From assembly GCA_031547595.1 (NCBI GenBank), contig JAVBRU010000037.1, positions 1-64,000 of the forward strand: a stretch of DNA of 64,000 bases, in the 5' to 3' direction. The stretch's first letter is position 1. The number at the start of each line of letters is the position of its first letter. This document shows, piece by piece, positions 8,778-17,371 of the stretch. The position numbers were made by a program, and so were the translations under genes. A model generated the notes under the pieces. That model worked only from the letters and a program-made list of their open reading frames with translations, ran no database searches and had not been told where the DNA came from. This DNA is from JAVBRU01 sp031547595 (GTDB lineage: Bacteria > Bacillota > Clostridia > Christensenellales > Aristaeellaceae).

Positions 8778-8797
8778 TTAATCACTCCTATGACAAT

Positions 8798-8826
8798 ATT
8801 ATATACGATGTGCGGACAACAAGCAA
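8798..8826 (-). promoter_or_regulatory. Probable promoter of the lacI-GH51 operon
   Basis: On the minus strand TTGCTT (complement of 8821-8826) and TATAAT (complement of 8798-8803) are separated by 17 bases. The -10 is perfect, the -35 weak, as is common for regulated genes. It lies 21 bases ahead of the start codon. Confidence 0.55.
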
Positions 8827-8941
8827 TACAATCCGGTTAAAAAATCGACGAATTTCACTTGTTTTTGCGTATTTCGATTTGAAGCATATCATAATTAATC
8901 AAATTAATCAAGGATAAAATGAAAAAACGGCCAAACAGACA

Positions 8942-8970
8942 TTGACATTATGGAACGATAGCCCTATAAT
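8942..8970 (+). promoter_or_regulatory. Perfect sigma-A promoter of the large sugar locus
   Basis: TTGACA (8942-8947), 17 bases, TATAAT (8965-8970): an exact consensus promoter 137 bases ahead of the first SBP gene. A perfect promoter needs strong control, which fits repression by the divergent LacI-type protein. I could not assign an operator with confidence; the AT-rich stretch 8880-8930 with repeated AATTAATCAA units and the region just after the -10 are the places to test. Confidence 0.75.
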
Positions 8971-9107
8971 AAACACATTAAAGCGCGTTGTGAATGCTTA
9001 AAAGTGGTAAAAACAAGGAATGCTCGGGAAAGCCCAACGGGATGTATACACCATAACTTGTGCCTCGCCTGGTAAAACAGGTAAAATATTGGAAAGGGGA
9101 TTCTACC

Positions 9108-10514
9108 ATGACCAAGAAGCGCATTCTTTCCCTGGTGCTGGCTCTGGCGCTGATGCTTCCGGCATTTGCGGCAGTAGCCGGAGAAATTGACCTGACCCCC
9201 AAGAGCGACAAGATCAACATCTGGTACCTGAACGACGAGAAGGCAAATGTCCTCTACGATGAGTTTGCCCGCCTGCACCCCGAGTACGAGCTGAACCACG
9301 ATGTGGAGACCACCATTGCCGGATGGGACGTTGTGATGGCCAGCCTGGCCACCATGGCGGCCTCGGGCGATTGCCCGGATGCCATCTACATCCAGCTGCC
9401 CTCCCACATCGTGTACTACAGCGGGTACTTCCAGTCCCTGGATCAGTTCATCCGCAACGACCCCGATTTCAACATTGCCGATCTGGACGTGGCCGTTATG
9501 GACAGCAACGTGCAGTTCAATGATGCATACTGGTTCATGCCCGATCAGTTCGGCGCCTGCGGTCTTTTGTATAACCGGGATATGTTTGAAGAAGCGGGCC
9601 TCGACCCGGATGCGCCCCCCACCACCTGGAGCCAGTTTGTCGAATACGCACGGAAGCTGACGAAGTTTGACAGCAACGGCACCCCTGTGCAGCTGGGCTA
9701 CAGCGGCTACTCCTGGAACAAGGGCTGGCCTACGTTCTATGAGTTCCTGGCCACCAGCTACGGCACTTTCATGGTGGATCCCCTGGGCATTGAATGGACG
9801 GTCAACACCGACGAAATCAAGAGCATCCTGAACCTTGGCAAAGAGTTGACCGCCATCTACGGCGGCTCCGAAAAATGGCCCGAGGGCGTGAACTTCAGCG
9901 TGGTCAACGGCAACGCCGCCATGCAGGAGTATGTGCTGGCCTGGGCTGCCAGCGAGGCCATTACCTCCAATGTGAACTTCAGCGTTGCCACCATGCCTGT
10001 GGCGGACGGCTTTGAGGCCACCTACATGGCGTCCAACGGCTATGTGTGGGCGATTCCGAAGGGCGCCAAGAACCCCGAGGGCGCATGGGAGTGGATCAAG
10101 CACTATTACACCGACGGCGCGTATGCCTACGAAAAATACACTGCCGAAAAGAATGGCCTGACCTGGATCCCCAGCTATCAGCTGCATCTGCCCACCCGTG
10201 CCAAGATCAACGACCTGCTGATGCCTTTGGTGGATAACGAGCGCCTGCTACAGGTCATCGATGTGACCAACCAAATCTACAGCCAATCTGGCACCCGCTA
10301 TGCCGCCTCCGGCTATGAGGCCGAGTTTGCCGATCAATACTTCTGGCCAAACTGGCGTAAGATTGAAAGCGGCGAAGTGGACATGAACAGCGGCCTGGAC
10401 GAACTGCAGTCCATCGCTGACCGCCTGCGTGATGATTGGATTGCACGCAAGACCACAGAAGGCTGGAACTTTGATGTGGCAGAGGGCATGTTCCCCACAC
10501 CCCCTCAGGAATAA
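9108..10514 (+). CDS. Sugar ABC transporter substrate-binding protein (family 1)
   Basis: A 468-residue extracellular sugar-binding protein for a CUT1-type importer. The start is the ATG at 9108, preceded by GGAAAGGGG. The signal peptide (MTKKRILSLVLALALMLPAF then AAVAG) ends in a signal-peptidase-I type site and has no lipobox cysteine, which is unusual for a monoderm. The mature protein has the expected two-lobe pattern with KINIWYLND, VVMASLATMAASGDCPDAIY and WFMPDQFGACGLLYNRDMFE. It is first in a run with a second, fused SBP and two permease pairs, so it probably serves one of those pairs. Substrate is not readable from sequence; arabino- or galacto-oligosaccharides are inferred from GH51, GH127 and GH42 nearby. 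Confidence 0.88.
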   Translation: MTKKRILSLVLALALMLPAFAAVAGEIDLTPKSDKINIWYLNDEKANVLYDEFARLHPEYELNHDVETTIAGWDVVMASLATMAASGDCPDAIYIQLPSHIVYYSGYFQSLDQFIRNDPDFNIADLDVAVMDSNVQFNDAYWFMPDQFGACGLLYNRDMFEEAGLDPDAPPTTWSQFVEYARKLTKFDSNGTPVQLGYSGYSWNKGWPTFYEFLATSYGTFMVDPLGIEWTVNTDEIKSILNLGKELTAIYGGSEKWPEGVNFSVVNGNAAMQEYVLAWAASEAITSNVNFSVATMPVADGFEATYMASNGYVWAIPKGAKNPEGAWEWIKHYYTDGAYAYEKYTAEKNGLTWIPSYQLHLPTRAKINDLLMPLVDNERLLQVIDVTNQIYSQSGTRYAASGYEAEFADQYFWPNWRKIESGEVDMNSGLDELQSIADRLRDDWIARKTTEGWNFDVAEGMFPTPPQE

Positions 10515-10528
10515 CGCGTTAAACAGCG

Positions 10529-10560
10529 GCAGAAGGGCGGCGGCAACGCCGCCCTTCTGC
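10529..10560 (+). terminator. Strong intra-operon stem-loop after the first SBP gene
   Basis: GCAGAAGGGCGGCG (10529-10542) pairs perfectly with CGCCGCCCTTCTGC (10547-10560) around a GCAA tetraloop. No T run follows, so it is more likely a 3' RNA-protecting or partial-stop structure that lets the SBP be made in excess over downstream genes. Confidence 0.7.
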
Positions 10561-10588
10561 AAAACGGATAAGAAGGGGTTTAGTAGCA

Positions 10589-13510
10589 ATGAAGGAACGG
10601 GCAAAATTCTGGATCCTGCTGGCGGTATGCGTGATGCTATCTGCCTCGGCTCATGCGGAGGGAGTGCGTCTTCGGGATAAGCTGGGCATGGGCACAGAGG
10701 GGCAGGACGCTGCGGCGGACACCGCTGTCTCCTGGCACTACCGGGATATGCCCGCGCGCTATCCGGGCGCGGCTGCCGGCAAGGACAGCATCAGCCTGAC
10801 GCCCAAGGAGGCCCAGCCCCTGGACGGGGAGGCCACGCTGGCACAGCGGGAGGGCAAAACTGTGCTGCTGTGGAGCGGCGGCGAAGCAGCCTATTCCTGG
10901 GATTTTGCCATAGAAAGCGAAGGGCTGTATCAGATTTACTTTACGTATACCGCGCTTTCTGACGACCCCACCCAGATCGTGCGCACCTTCCTGCTGGATG
11001 GCGAAGTGCCCTTTGCGGAGGCGGCCAACTTTCAACTGCCGCAGACCTGGATCGAGAAGGAAGCGCCGTTTTTTGACATCAATGGGGACGAAGTGGCACC
11101 GGGCCTTGTGCAATGGGAGCGCAGCTTCACCTATGGCCTGACAGATGTGAATGGCCTGTATGCACAGCCCTTTGGCTTTTACCTCGAAAAAGGCCAGCAC
11201 ACGCTGACCCTTGGCTACGCCAGCGGCTCTGTGGCGCTGGAGAACATCCATATCACCGGAATAGAAGAAATACCAACCTATCAGGAGTACAGCGCCGGAC
11301 CGCTTCCCGATTATGCGGGCGAGGCCATCATTGTGCAAGGCGAGGACGCCTTGTACCGCAGTGATATGATTCAGCGGCGCTTTTATTATGCCGATGTCAA
11401 TACCCAGCCCTTTGACCTAAAGCATATCCGCCGCAATGTGATTGGCGGCTGGCGCTGGCAAACGGGCAACGCCATACTGACCTGGCGCTTCGAAGTGCCG
11501 CAGGATGGGGCGTATACCATTGTCACCCGGGCGCTTCAGGACAACGCCTATGGCATCCCCTCCACCAGAAAGCTGCAAATCGACGGCCAGACGCCCTTCC
11601 TGGAGGCGCAGGAGCTGGTCTTTCAATACGACCGTGCATGGCAGGGCTATGTGCTGCAGGATGCATCGGGCGAGCCGTACCGTTTTTATCTGAAAAAGGG
11701 TACGCATGATATCAGCCTGACGGTGCAGTGCGGCCCCATGGCAGAATTGATACTGGATCTTCAGCAGACGAACCTTTTGCTGTCGGATACCTTGCAAGAC
11801 ATCATCAAGATCACAGGCGTGGCCCCCGATACCAATTTCCAGTACCAGCTGGAGAAGAAAATCCCCTGGCTGCTGGAGCGCCTGGAAGCGCTGGTGACTG
11901 CCCTTGAAAGCCAGGAGGCGCGGCTGGAGGCCATCTGCGGCGCTGTGCCCCAGGCCTCTAACGCATACGTGTCGGCCATAGAAGAGCTGAAGTATGCCCT
12001 GAACCACCCGGAGCGCATTCCCGGCAAGCTGGATGTGCTGATCACCTGCCAGGCCGCTCTGGCAGAAACCTACACCAGCTTTCTTTATTCCCCGCTGACC
12101 ATTGATTATATCGCGCTGGCATCGCCTTCGCTGCTTACAGTAGAGGGATCCAGCGGTTTTATGGATAAACTGAATGTGACTTTCTACAATTTTATTTCGT
12201 CCTTCAGCAAGAATTACGACAACCTTTCCAAGCGCGCCGAAACGCAAAAAGAAGTGTCCAGCGTGATCAACGTGTGGGTCGGCCGCTCCAAAGAATGGGG
12301 CGAGCTGATCCAATCGATGGCCGATGAGGATTTTACCCCGGAAACCGGGATTGCGGTGAAGGTGAATATCATCCCCGGCGGCACAAGCGCCAGCGGCCTG
12401 AGCCCGCTGATGCTGTCCATCATCACAGGCAACGCCCCGGACCTGGTGGTGGGCAGCGATTCCGGCTCGCCCTTTGAGCTGGCCATTCGCGGCGCGGCGC
12501 TGGATTTGACCCGGTTTGACGACTACCCGCAGGTGGCTTCCCGCTTTTTTGAAAGCGCGCTGACCCCTTTCACCTTTGAAGGCAAGGTGTATGCGCTGCC
12601 CGAAACGCTGGATACCTCGGTGATGTTTTACCGCACCGATATCTTTGGCGAGCTTGGCCTCCTGCCGCCCAAAACCTGGGATGAGCTGATGTACCGCACC
12701 ATACCGGTGCTCAAGCAAAACGGCTATCAATTCTATATCTCCACCACGGCCACACCGGCCGCGCCCTCCGGCTTTGATATGTTCCTGTGGCAAAATGGCG
12801 GGGATTATTACAATGCCTCGCTCACCGAAACCGGACTTTCCACCGATGCCGCCTTCCGCGCCTTTGAAAAATGGACGCGGCTGTACACCATGTATGATAC
12901 GCCGGTGGACGCCAATGCCTTTAACCATTTCCGGGTGGGGGATATCCCGCTGTTCATCGGCACATTGGCTGATTATATGACGGTATCTGCGGCTGCCCCC
13001 GATCTGTACGGCCGCTGGGCGGTGACATCTGTGCCCGGCGAAGTGAAGGCTGACGAATTGATAGACAACACGGCGGGCGGCACACTGATGGCCACCATGA
13101 TATTCTCTCAAACAAAGCAGCCTGATCAGGCGTGGGAGTTCCTTAAGTGGTGGACCAGCGATGCGATGCAGAACCGATTTGCCACCGAGATTGAGGCCAT
13201 CATGAACCGCAACTACCGCTGGTTCAGCGCCAACAAATACGCCTTCTCCATGCGCCCTACCAACCGGGCCGATATGGAGGTGTTCCTGGCGGCGCTTGAC
13301 AACGTGCGCTTCATGACACCCACCATCGGCGGGTATATCACCGCGCGCCATGTGGTGAACGCCTGGACGCGTGTGGTGGTAGCGACCAGCAGCGAGGTGA
13401 CGCCGCGCGACTCCCTGGAGGCGGCGGTGAAGGAGATCAACCGCGAGCTGCGGCGCAAGCAAGTGGAATACCAGTGGACGCCCAAGATGGCAGCGGCAGA
13501 GGAGGAATAA
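10589..13510 (+). CDS. Large fused extracellular solute-binding protein with N-terminal carbohydrate-binding-like domains
   Basis: A 973-residue exported protein, about twice the usual SBP length. After a signal peptide ending AHAEG there are two beta-sandwich domains resembling carbohydrate-binding modules: roughly 100-220 (SWDFAIESEGLYQIYFTYTA to HTLTLGYASGS) and 290-390 (TWRFEVPQDGAYTIVTRA to HDISLTVQCG). A helical stretch at about 395-510 follows, then a full family 1 SBP domain from about 555 (VINVWVGRSKEWGELIQSMA, LVVGSDSGSPFELAIRGAAL, VMFYRTDIFGELGLLPPKTW) to the end. It has no lipobox cysteine. The stop abuts the permease start at 13511, giving tight coupling. The added domains could hold a polymer while the SBP lobe passes on a product, or sense a wall- or biomass-bound glycan. 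Large proteins of this kind accompany DUF5696 and Yip1 genes in other Bacillota, from memory, without known function. Confidence 0.85.
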   Translation: MKERAKFWILLAVCVMLSASAHAEGVRLRDKLGMGTEGQDAAADTAVSWHYRDMPARYPGAAAGKDSISLTPKEAQPLDGEATLAQREGKTVLLWSGGEAAYSWDFAIESEGLYQIYFTYTALSDDPTQIVRTFLLDGEVPFAEAANFQLPQTWIEKEAPFFDINGDEVAPGLVQWERSFTYGLTDVNGLYAQPFGFYLEKGQHTLTLGYASGSVALENIHITGIEEIPTYQEYSAGPLPDYAGEAIIVQGEDALYRSDMIQRRFYYADVNTQPFDLKHIRRNVIGGWRWQTGNAILTWRFEVPQDGAYTIVTRALQDNAYGIPSTRKLQIDGQTPFLEAQELVFQYDRAWQGYVLQDASGEPYRFYLKKGTHDISLTVQCGPMAELILDLQQTNLLLSDTLQDIIKITGVAPDTNFQYQLEKKIPWLLERLEALVTALESQEARLEAICGAVPQASNAYVSAIEELKYALNHPERIPGKLDVLITCQAALAETYTSFLYSPLTIDYIALASPSLLTVEGSSGFMDKLNVTFYNFISSFSKNYDNLSKRAETQKEVSSVINVWVGRSKEWGELIQSMADEDFTPETGIAVKVNIIPGGTSASGLSPLMLSIITGNAPDLVVGSDSGSPFELAIRGAALDLTRFDDYPQVASRFFESALTPFTFEGKVYALPETLDTSVMFYRTDIFGELGLLPPKTWDELMYRTIPVLKQNGYQFYISTTATPAAPSGFDMFLWQNGGDYYNASLTETGLSTDAAFRAFEKWTRLYTMYDTPVDANAFNHFRVGDIPLFIGTLADYMTVSAAAPDLYGRWAVTSVPGEVKADELIDNTAGGTLMATMIFSQTKQPDQAWEFLKWWTSDAMQNRFATEIEAIMNRNYRWFSANKYAFSMRPTNRADMEVFLAALDNVRFMTPTIGGYITARHVVNAWTRVVVATSSEVTPRDSLEAAVKEINRELRRKQVEYQWTPKMAAAEEE

Positions 13511-14404
13511 ATGATGCGGATGAAATCTCGCCATGCGGAGCGTGTGGCCGGGTACCTGATGCTGGCACCGTTCTTGCTGCTGTTTGCCATCTTTGTGGTG
13601 GTGCCGGTGTTTTACAGCATGATCATGAGCTTCACCCATTACAACATCATCGAGCCCATGCGCTACGCTGGGTTTGTCAATTATATTGAGTTATTCACCA
13701 ATGATTCCCTGTTTTTGACGGCGCTTGGCAACACCATCCGTTTTGCCATCATCGCGGGGCCGGTGGGCTTCCTGTCCTCCTTCTTCTTTGCCTGGATCAT
13801 CAATCAGCTGCGCTTCAAAACGGCCTTTTCGCTGGCTTTTTATGCGCCCTCCATCACCAGCGGCGTGGCCATCAGCGTGGTGTGGATGTACCTGTTTTCC
13901 TCGGACCGCTATGGCCTGATCAACAGCCTGCTGACCAAGTTGAGCATTATTTCCTCGCCCATTTTATGGACGAAGGACCCTACCTTCATCATGCCGGTCA
14001 TCATCATTATATCGCTGTGGATGTCCATGGGCAGCGGCTTTTTGACCAATCTGGCCGGCCTTGCCAGCATCAATCAGGAGATTTATGAGGCCGGGCGCAT
14101 TGATGGCATCAAGAACCGCTTTATGGAGCTGTGGCACCTCACCCTGCCGCTGATGAAGCCCTATCTGCTGTTCAACGCCATCATGTCCACCGTAAATGCC
14201 TTGAACATGAACGATATTGCCGTCACAGTGGCGGGCTTCCCCAGTCCCGATTATGCCGCCCATACCATCGTGGCGCATATGAATGATTTTGCATTTACCA
14301 GGTTTGAGCTGGGCTATGCCTCGGCTATTGCCTTCGTGCTGTTTTTGCTGAACTTCTGCCTGGGCCGCGTATTTATGAAGCTGCTCGGCTCTAAAGACGA
14401 ATAG
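13511..14404 (+). CDS. Sugar ABC transporter permease, MalF-type (pair 1)
   Basis: A 297-residue inner membrane permease with about six transmembrane helices (APFLLLFAIFVVVPVFYSMI near the start). The cytoplasmic coupling loop that contacts the ATPase is clear: EIYEAGRIDGIKNRFMELWH close to residue 195. AGAGGAGGAATAA precedes the ATG, which follows the stop of the fused SBP without a gap. It pairs with the MalG-type permease 14 bases downstream. No ATPase gene is present in the locus, so a shared MsmX-type ATPase encoded elsewhere must energise it. Confidence 0.92.
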   Translation: MMRMKSRHAERVAGYLMLAPFLLLFAIFVVVPVFYSMIMSFTHYNIIEPMRYAGFVNYIELFTNDSLFLTALGNTIRFAIIAGPVGFLSSFFFAWIINQLRFKTAFSLAFYAPSITSGVAISVVWMYLFSSDRYGLINSLLTKLSIISSPILWTKDPTFIMPVIIIISLWMSMGSGFLTNLAGLASINQEIYEAGRIDGIKNRFMELWHLTLPLMKPYLLFNAIMSTVNALNMNDIAVTVAGFPSPDYAAHTIVAHMNDFAFTRFELGYASAIAFVLFLLNFCLGRVFMKLLGSKDE

Positions 14405-14418
14405 GAGGTGAGTGAAAG

Positions 14419-15279
14419 ATGCGGAAATTATTGAAACGCAGAAAGCGCTTTTCGTGGGGCTGGTTTTTCACCTATGCGCTGATGCTGTTATTGGTGTGCT
14501 TCACCTCTTTGCCCTTGGTGTACCTGTGTGTCACGGCGTTTAAGCCGCTGGATGAGCTGTTTTTGTATCCGCCCCGCTTCATGGTGAAAAACCCTACGCT
14601 GAACAACTTCTTTGATTTGTTCACCACCATGGACAGCACCGTTGTGCCCTTCACCCGGTATATATTCAACTCTGTATTCACTACCTTGGCCACGGTGCTC
14701 TCTGCGGTGTTCATCTGCTCGATGGGCGCATACGCCATCGAAAAGCTGTCGCTGCCCGGGGGCAAGATCATCTTTAATATCGTGGTGTATGCATTGATGT
14801 TCAGCGCCCCGGCAGCGCAGATCCCCATTTTTATCGCCGTCAGCCGCATGGGCATGATCGACACCTATTGGTCGCTGATCATCCCCAACCTGGCCGTGCC
14901 CATGTATTTCTTCCTGTTCAAGCAATTTATATCGGATATCCCGCAGCCCTTGATGGAAAGCGCGGTGATCGATGGGGCCGGGCCCTTTGCCAGATACTTT
15001 TATGTGGTGCTGCCCCTCATCAAGCCCGCAGTGGCCACGGTATCGGTATTCGCGTTTATCAGCAACTGGAATAACTCCGGCGGCGCGATGGTGTACATCA
15101 CATCGCAGGCCATGAAAACATTGCCCTACGCGGTGGCCAGCATTTCGGATGGCAGCATCGCCAGGGCCGGCGCGGGCGCCGCTGCGGTGTTTTTGACCAC
15201 GCTGCCCACCGTGCTGTATTACCTGATCCAGCAGAAAAAAGTGATCAGCACCATGGCTTATGCCGGCATCAAGGGGTAA
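14419..15279 (+). CDS. Sugar ABC transporter permease, MalG-type (pair 1)
   Basis: A 286-residue partner permease, with six predicted membrane helices and the second coupling loop (LMESAVIDGAGPFARYFYVV near residue 180). AGGAGGTGAGTGAAAG precedes the ATG. It follows the MalF-type gene closely and is followed after 18 bases by the NHL/TPR gene, so all are in one operon. The combination of two permeases with two SBP genes just upstream fits a heterodimeric oligosaccharide importer. Confidence 0.92.
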   Translation: MRKLLKRRKRFSWGWFFTYALMLLLVCFTSLPLVYLCVTAFKPLDELFLYPPRFMVKNPTLNNFFDLFTTMDSTVVPFTRYIFNSVFTTLATVLSAVFICSMGAYAIEKLSLPGGKIIFNIVVYALMFSAPAAQIPIFIAVSRMGMIDTYWSLIIPNLAVPMYFFLFKQFISDIPQPLMESAVIDGAGPFARYFYVVLPLIKPAVATVSVFAFISNWNNSGGAMVYITSQAMKTLPYAVASISDGSIARAGAGAAAVFLTTLPTVLYYLIQQKKVISTMAYAGIKG

Positions 15280-15297
15280 TATGAGGGAGGTGAAACA

Positions 15298-16722
15298 ATG
15301 AAAGCAAATCGGAAATGGCTGCTCATCCTGATGCTGCTTTTGTCTCTTCCGCTTTTTACGGGCTTTACCGCCAACTATATAACGGATGAGAACGGAAAAA
15401 TGCATACCATTCCCCTGACCTATGTGGCCGACAAGGTGATCCGGCACCTTTCTGAAGAAGCGGGCTATTTTGCGTATCCCTCCGATATTTTTTATGCGCC
15501 CAACGGGCTTTTGTATATCGCCGATAAGGGCAACCACCGCATTGTATGCATCAACTGCGCGGGCGAAGTGGTGCGAATCTTCACAAACCCCGATGGGGGC
15601 GGGCTGAGAAATCCGCAGGGCGTCTACGTGGATGCGGACGGCGATGTGTATGTGGCCGATACCGATAACGCCAGGGTGGTGCACCTTTCCCCGGCAGATG
15701 GCTTTGTGGAGGAATTCCTTCGCCCCACCAGCGAGCTGTATGATTCGGTATACCCCTTCCGCCCCTCCAAGGTGATCATTGACAAGATCGGTCAACTGTA
15801 TATTTTGAACAGCGAGGATTATCATGGCCTGATCATCCTGGATGCGCTGGGGGAGTTCAAGGGCTATGTGGCCACCACCAAGCTGGATTTTAGCCTGGTC
15901 AACTGGATTGCGTCCTACATCGCCACGCCCGAGCAGCAGGAAAAGCTGGCCAAGCGCGTGCCCGCCGTGAACACCAATTTCTTTATTGACAGCGAGAACA
16001 CCATCTATACCGTTGCGACCATGACCGATGTGGCGCAGTTGAAGCGCTATTCGGTGGCGGGCATCAACATCTACCCCAAAACAGACTTTTTTGGCCAGCG
16101 CCAGCCCGACGCCATGATGGAGCACCTGAAGAAGGATTTTACCAAGCCCAAATTCACCGATGTATATGTGGATGCCAACGGCATCGTCACCATTCTGGAC
16201 AGCGTTTCCGGGCGCATGTATCAATACGACCAGAGCGGCCATCTGCTGACGATCTTCGGCGGCACAGGCAACTGGGCAGGCCGGTTTTCCAGTGCCATCA
16301 GCCTCACCGGGGACGCCGAGGGCAATTTGTATGTGCTGGATGCTACCCAGGGCGCGATTCATGTGTTTACGCCCACGCAGTTCATCAAAAAAGTGCACAG
16401 CACCCTGAAACTGTACCATGAAGGCCGCTACGAGGAAGCGATTGGGCCCTGGGAGGAAGTGCTGCAGCTGGATAAAAACTATTCCATTGCGCATATCGGC
16501 CTGGGCAAAGCCTACCTGAAGCAGGAAAAATGGGTGGATTCCATGCGCGAATACAAGCTGGCCGGGGATGAGGAGGGCTACTCCCAGGCATTCAATGGCT
16601 GGCGCACGGCCATGCTGCAGCAGCATTTCGGGCTGATCGTGCTGGGCGGTATCGTGCTTCTTGTATGTATGTTTTATGGCATCAAGCGGCTGCGCGCGCT
16701 GTATGTAAAGCTCAATCCGTAA
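15298..16722 (+). CDS. Membrane-tethered NHL beta-propeller with TPR segment
   Basis: A 474-residue protein with an unusual layout. An N-terminal signal or anchor (MKANRKWLLILMLLLSLPLF) is followed by NHL-type propeller repeats from about 60 to 370, seen as YPSDIFYAPNGLLYIADKGN, NPQGVYVDADGDVYVADTDN and SLTGDAEGNLYVLDATQGAI. A tetratricopeptide-like helical pair (about 385-440: LKLYHEGRYEEAIGPWEEVL and HIGLGKAYLKQEKWVDSM) comes next, and a C-terminal membrane helix (HFGLIVLGGIVLLVCMFYGI) ends the protein. The propeller therefore sits outside the cell and is held to the membrane. It lies between ABC permeases and the Yip1-like gene, so an assembly or sensing role for the transport complex is plausible. 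Not known to be an enzyme. Confidence 0.8.
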   Translation: MKANRKWLLILMLLLSLPLFTGFTANYITDENGKMHTIPLTYVADKVIRHLSEEAGYFAYPSDIFYAPNGLLYIADKGNHRIVCINCAGEVVRIFTNPDGGGLRNPQGVYVDADGDVYVADTDNARVVHLSPADGFVEEFLRPTSELYDSVYPFRPSKVIIDKIGQLYILNSEDYHGLIILDALGEFKGYVATTKLDFSLVNWIASYIATPEQQEKLAKRVPAVNTNFFIDSENTIYTVATMTDVAQLKRYSVAGINIYPKTDFFGQRQPDAMMEHLKKDFTKPKFTDVYVDANGIVTILDSVSGRMYQYDQSGHLLTIFGGTGNWAGRFSSAISLTGDAEGNLYVLDATQGAIHVFTPTQFIKKVHSTLKLYHEGRYEEAIGPWEEVLQLDKNYSIAHIGLGKAYLKQEKWVDSMREYKLAGDEEGYSQAFNGWRTAMLQQHFGLIVLGGIVLLVCMFYGIKRLRALYVKLNP

Positions 16723-16734
16723 GGGGGCATGAAG

Positions 16735-17358
16735 ATGAACGGATTCACCATATTCCTGGCCATGTTCTTTGACCCGGCGCGGGGCTTCAAAATGATCGTG
16801 AAAAACAGGCAGCGCTTCCGCTGGTATGTGCCGGTTATCCTGTATGCGCTGATTGTGGCTGTGCAGCTGTCCTCCATATTCTTTGTGCACTACCCGCTGG
16901 CGGCGGTGCACCCCGAGGATGCCAACCTATTGACGGAATGCGTCAAACTGATGCTGCCCATGCTGTCGCTGGTGGTGAGCTGCTTTCTTGTGACCACCAT
17001 TTCGGATGGCGAAACAAAGCTGCGGGAGGTGCTGACGGGCTTTGGCTATGCCATGGCACCCTACATGGTGCTGACGCTGCTGCTATGCCTGCTGTCGCAC
17101 ATCCTCAGCGCCACGGATATTGGGCTGTTTTCCACACTGCAGGGGCTGATGTGGGTGTGGGTGGCGGTGCTGGTGCTCATCAGCATTTCGGTGATGAACA
17201 CCTACACCATCAAGCAGACCCTCAAAACGGTGTTCATCTCGCTGTTTACCTGTGTGTTTCTGTGGGTGGTGATCTTCCTGATCTTTATTCTGGGGCAGAA
17301 GTTGTGGAGCTTTGTGGAGACAGTGTTCCAGGAATACAAGATTCATTTTCTCGGTTAG
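16735..17358 (+). CDS. Yip1-family membrane protein
   Basis: A 207-residue integral membrane protein with about five helices, including YVPVILYALIVAVQLSSIFF, LLPMLSLVVSCFLVTTI-type segments and VFLWVVIFLIFILGQKLW. The N-terminal FFDPARGFKMIVKNRQRFRW and the overall pattern fit the Yip1 family, whose bacterial members have no settled role. I chose the ATG at 16735 because the GGGGG site would sit too close to the ATG at 16729. It lies between the NHL/TPR gene and the DUF5696 gene, 13 bases before the latter. This trio repeats, from memory, in sugar loci of other Bacillota, which argues for a conserved assembly. Confidence 0.75.
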   Translation: MNGFTIFLAMFFDPARGFKMIVKNRQRFRWYVPVILYALIVAVQLSSIFFVHYPLAAVHPEDANLLTECVKLMLPMLSLVVSCFLVTTISDGETKLREVLTGFGYAMAPYMVLTLLLCLLSHILSATDIGLFSTLQGLMWVWVAVLVLISISVMNTYTIKQTLKTVFISLFTCVFLWVVIFLIFILGQKLWSFVETVFQEYKIHFLG

Positions 17359-17371
17359 GAGGTGGGAAAAA

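Noticed and set aside
14488..16911. Very long antisense frame of 807 codons opposite the permease and NHL genes
   Set aside because: It is a shadow of GC-rich coding sequence: no ribosome site, low-complexity His/Gln/Gly-rich translation and no domain.
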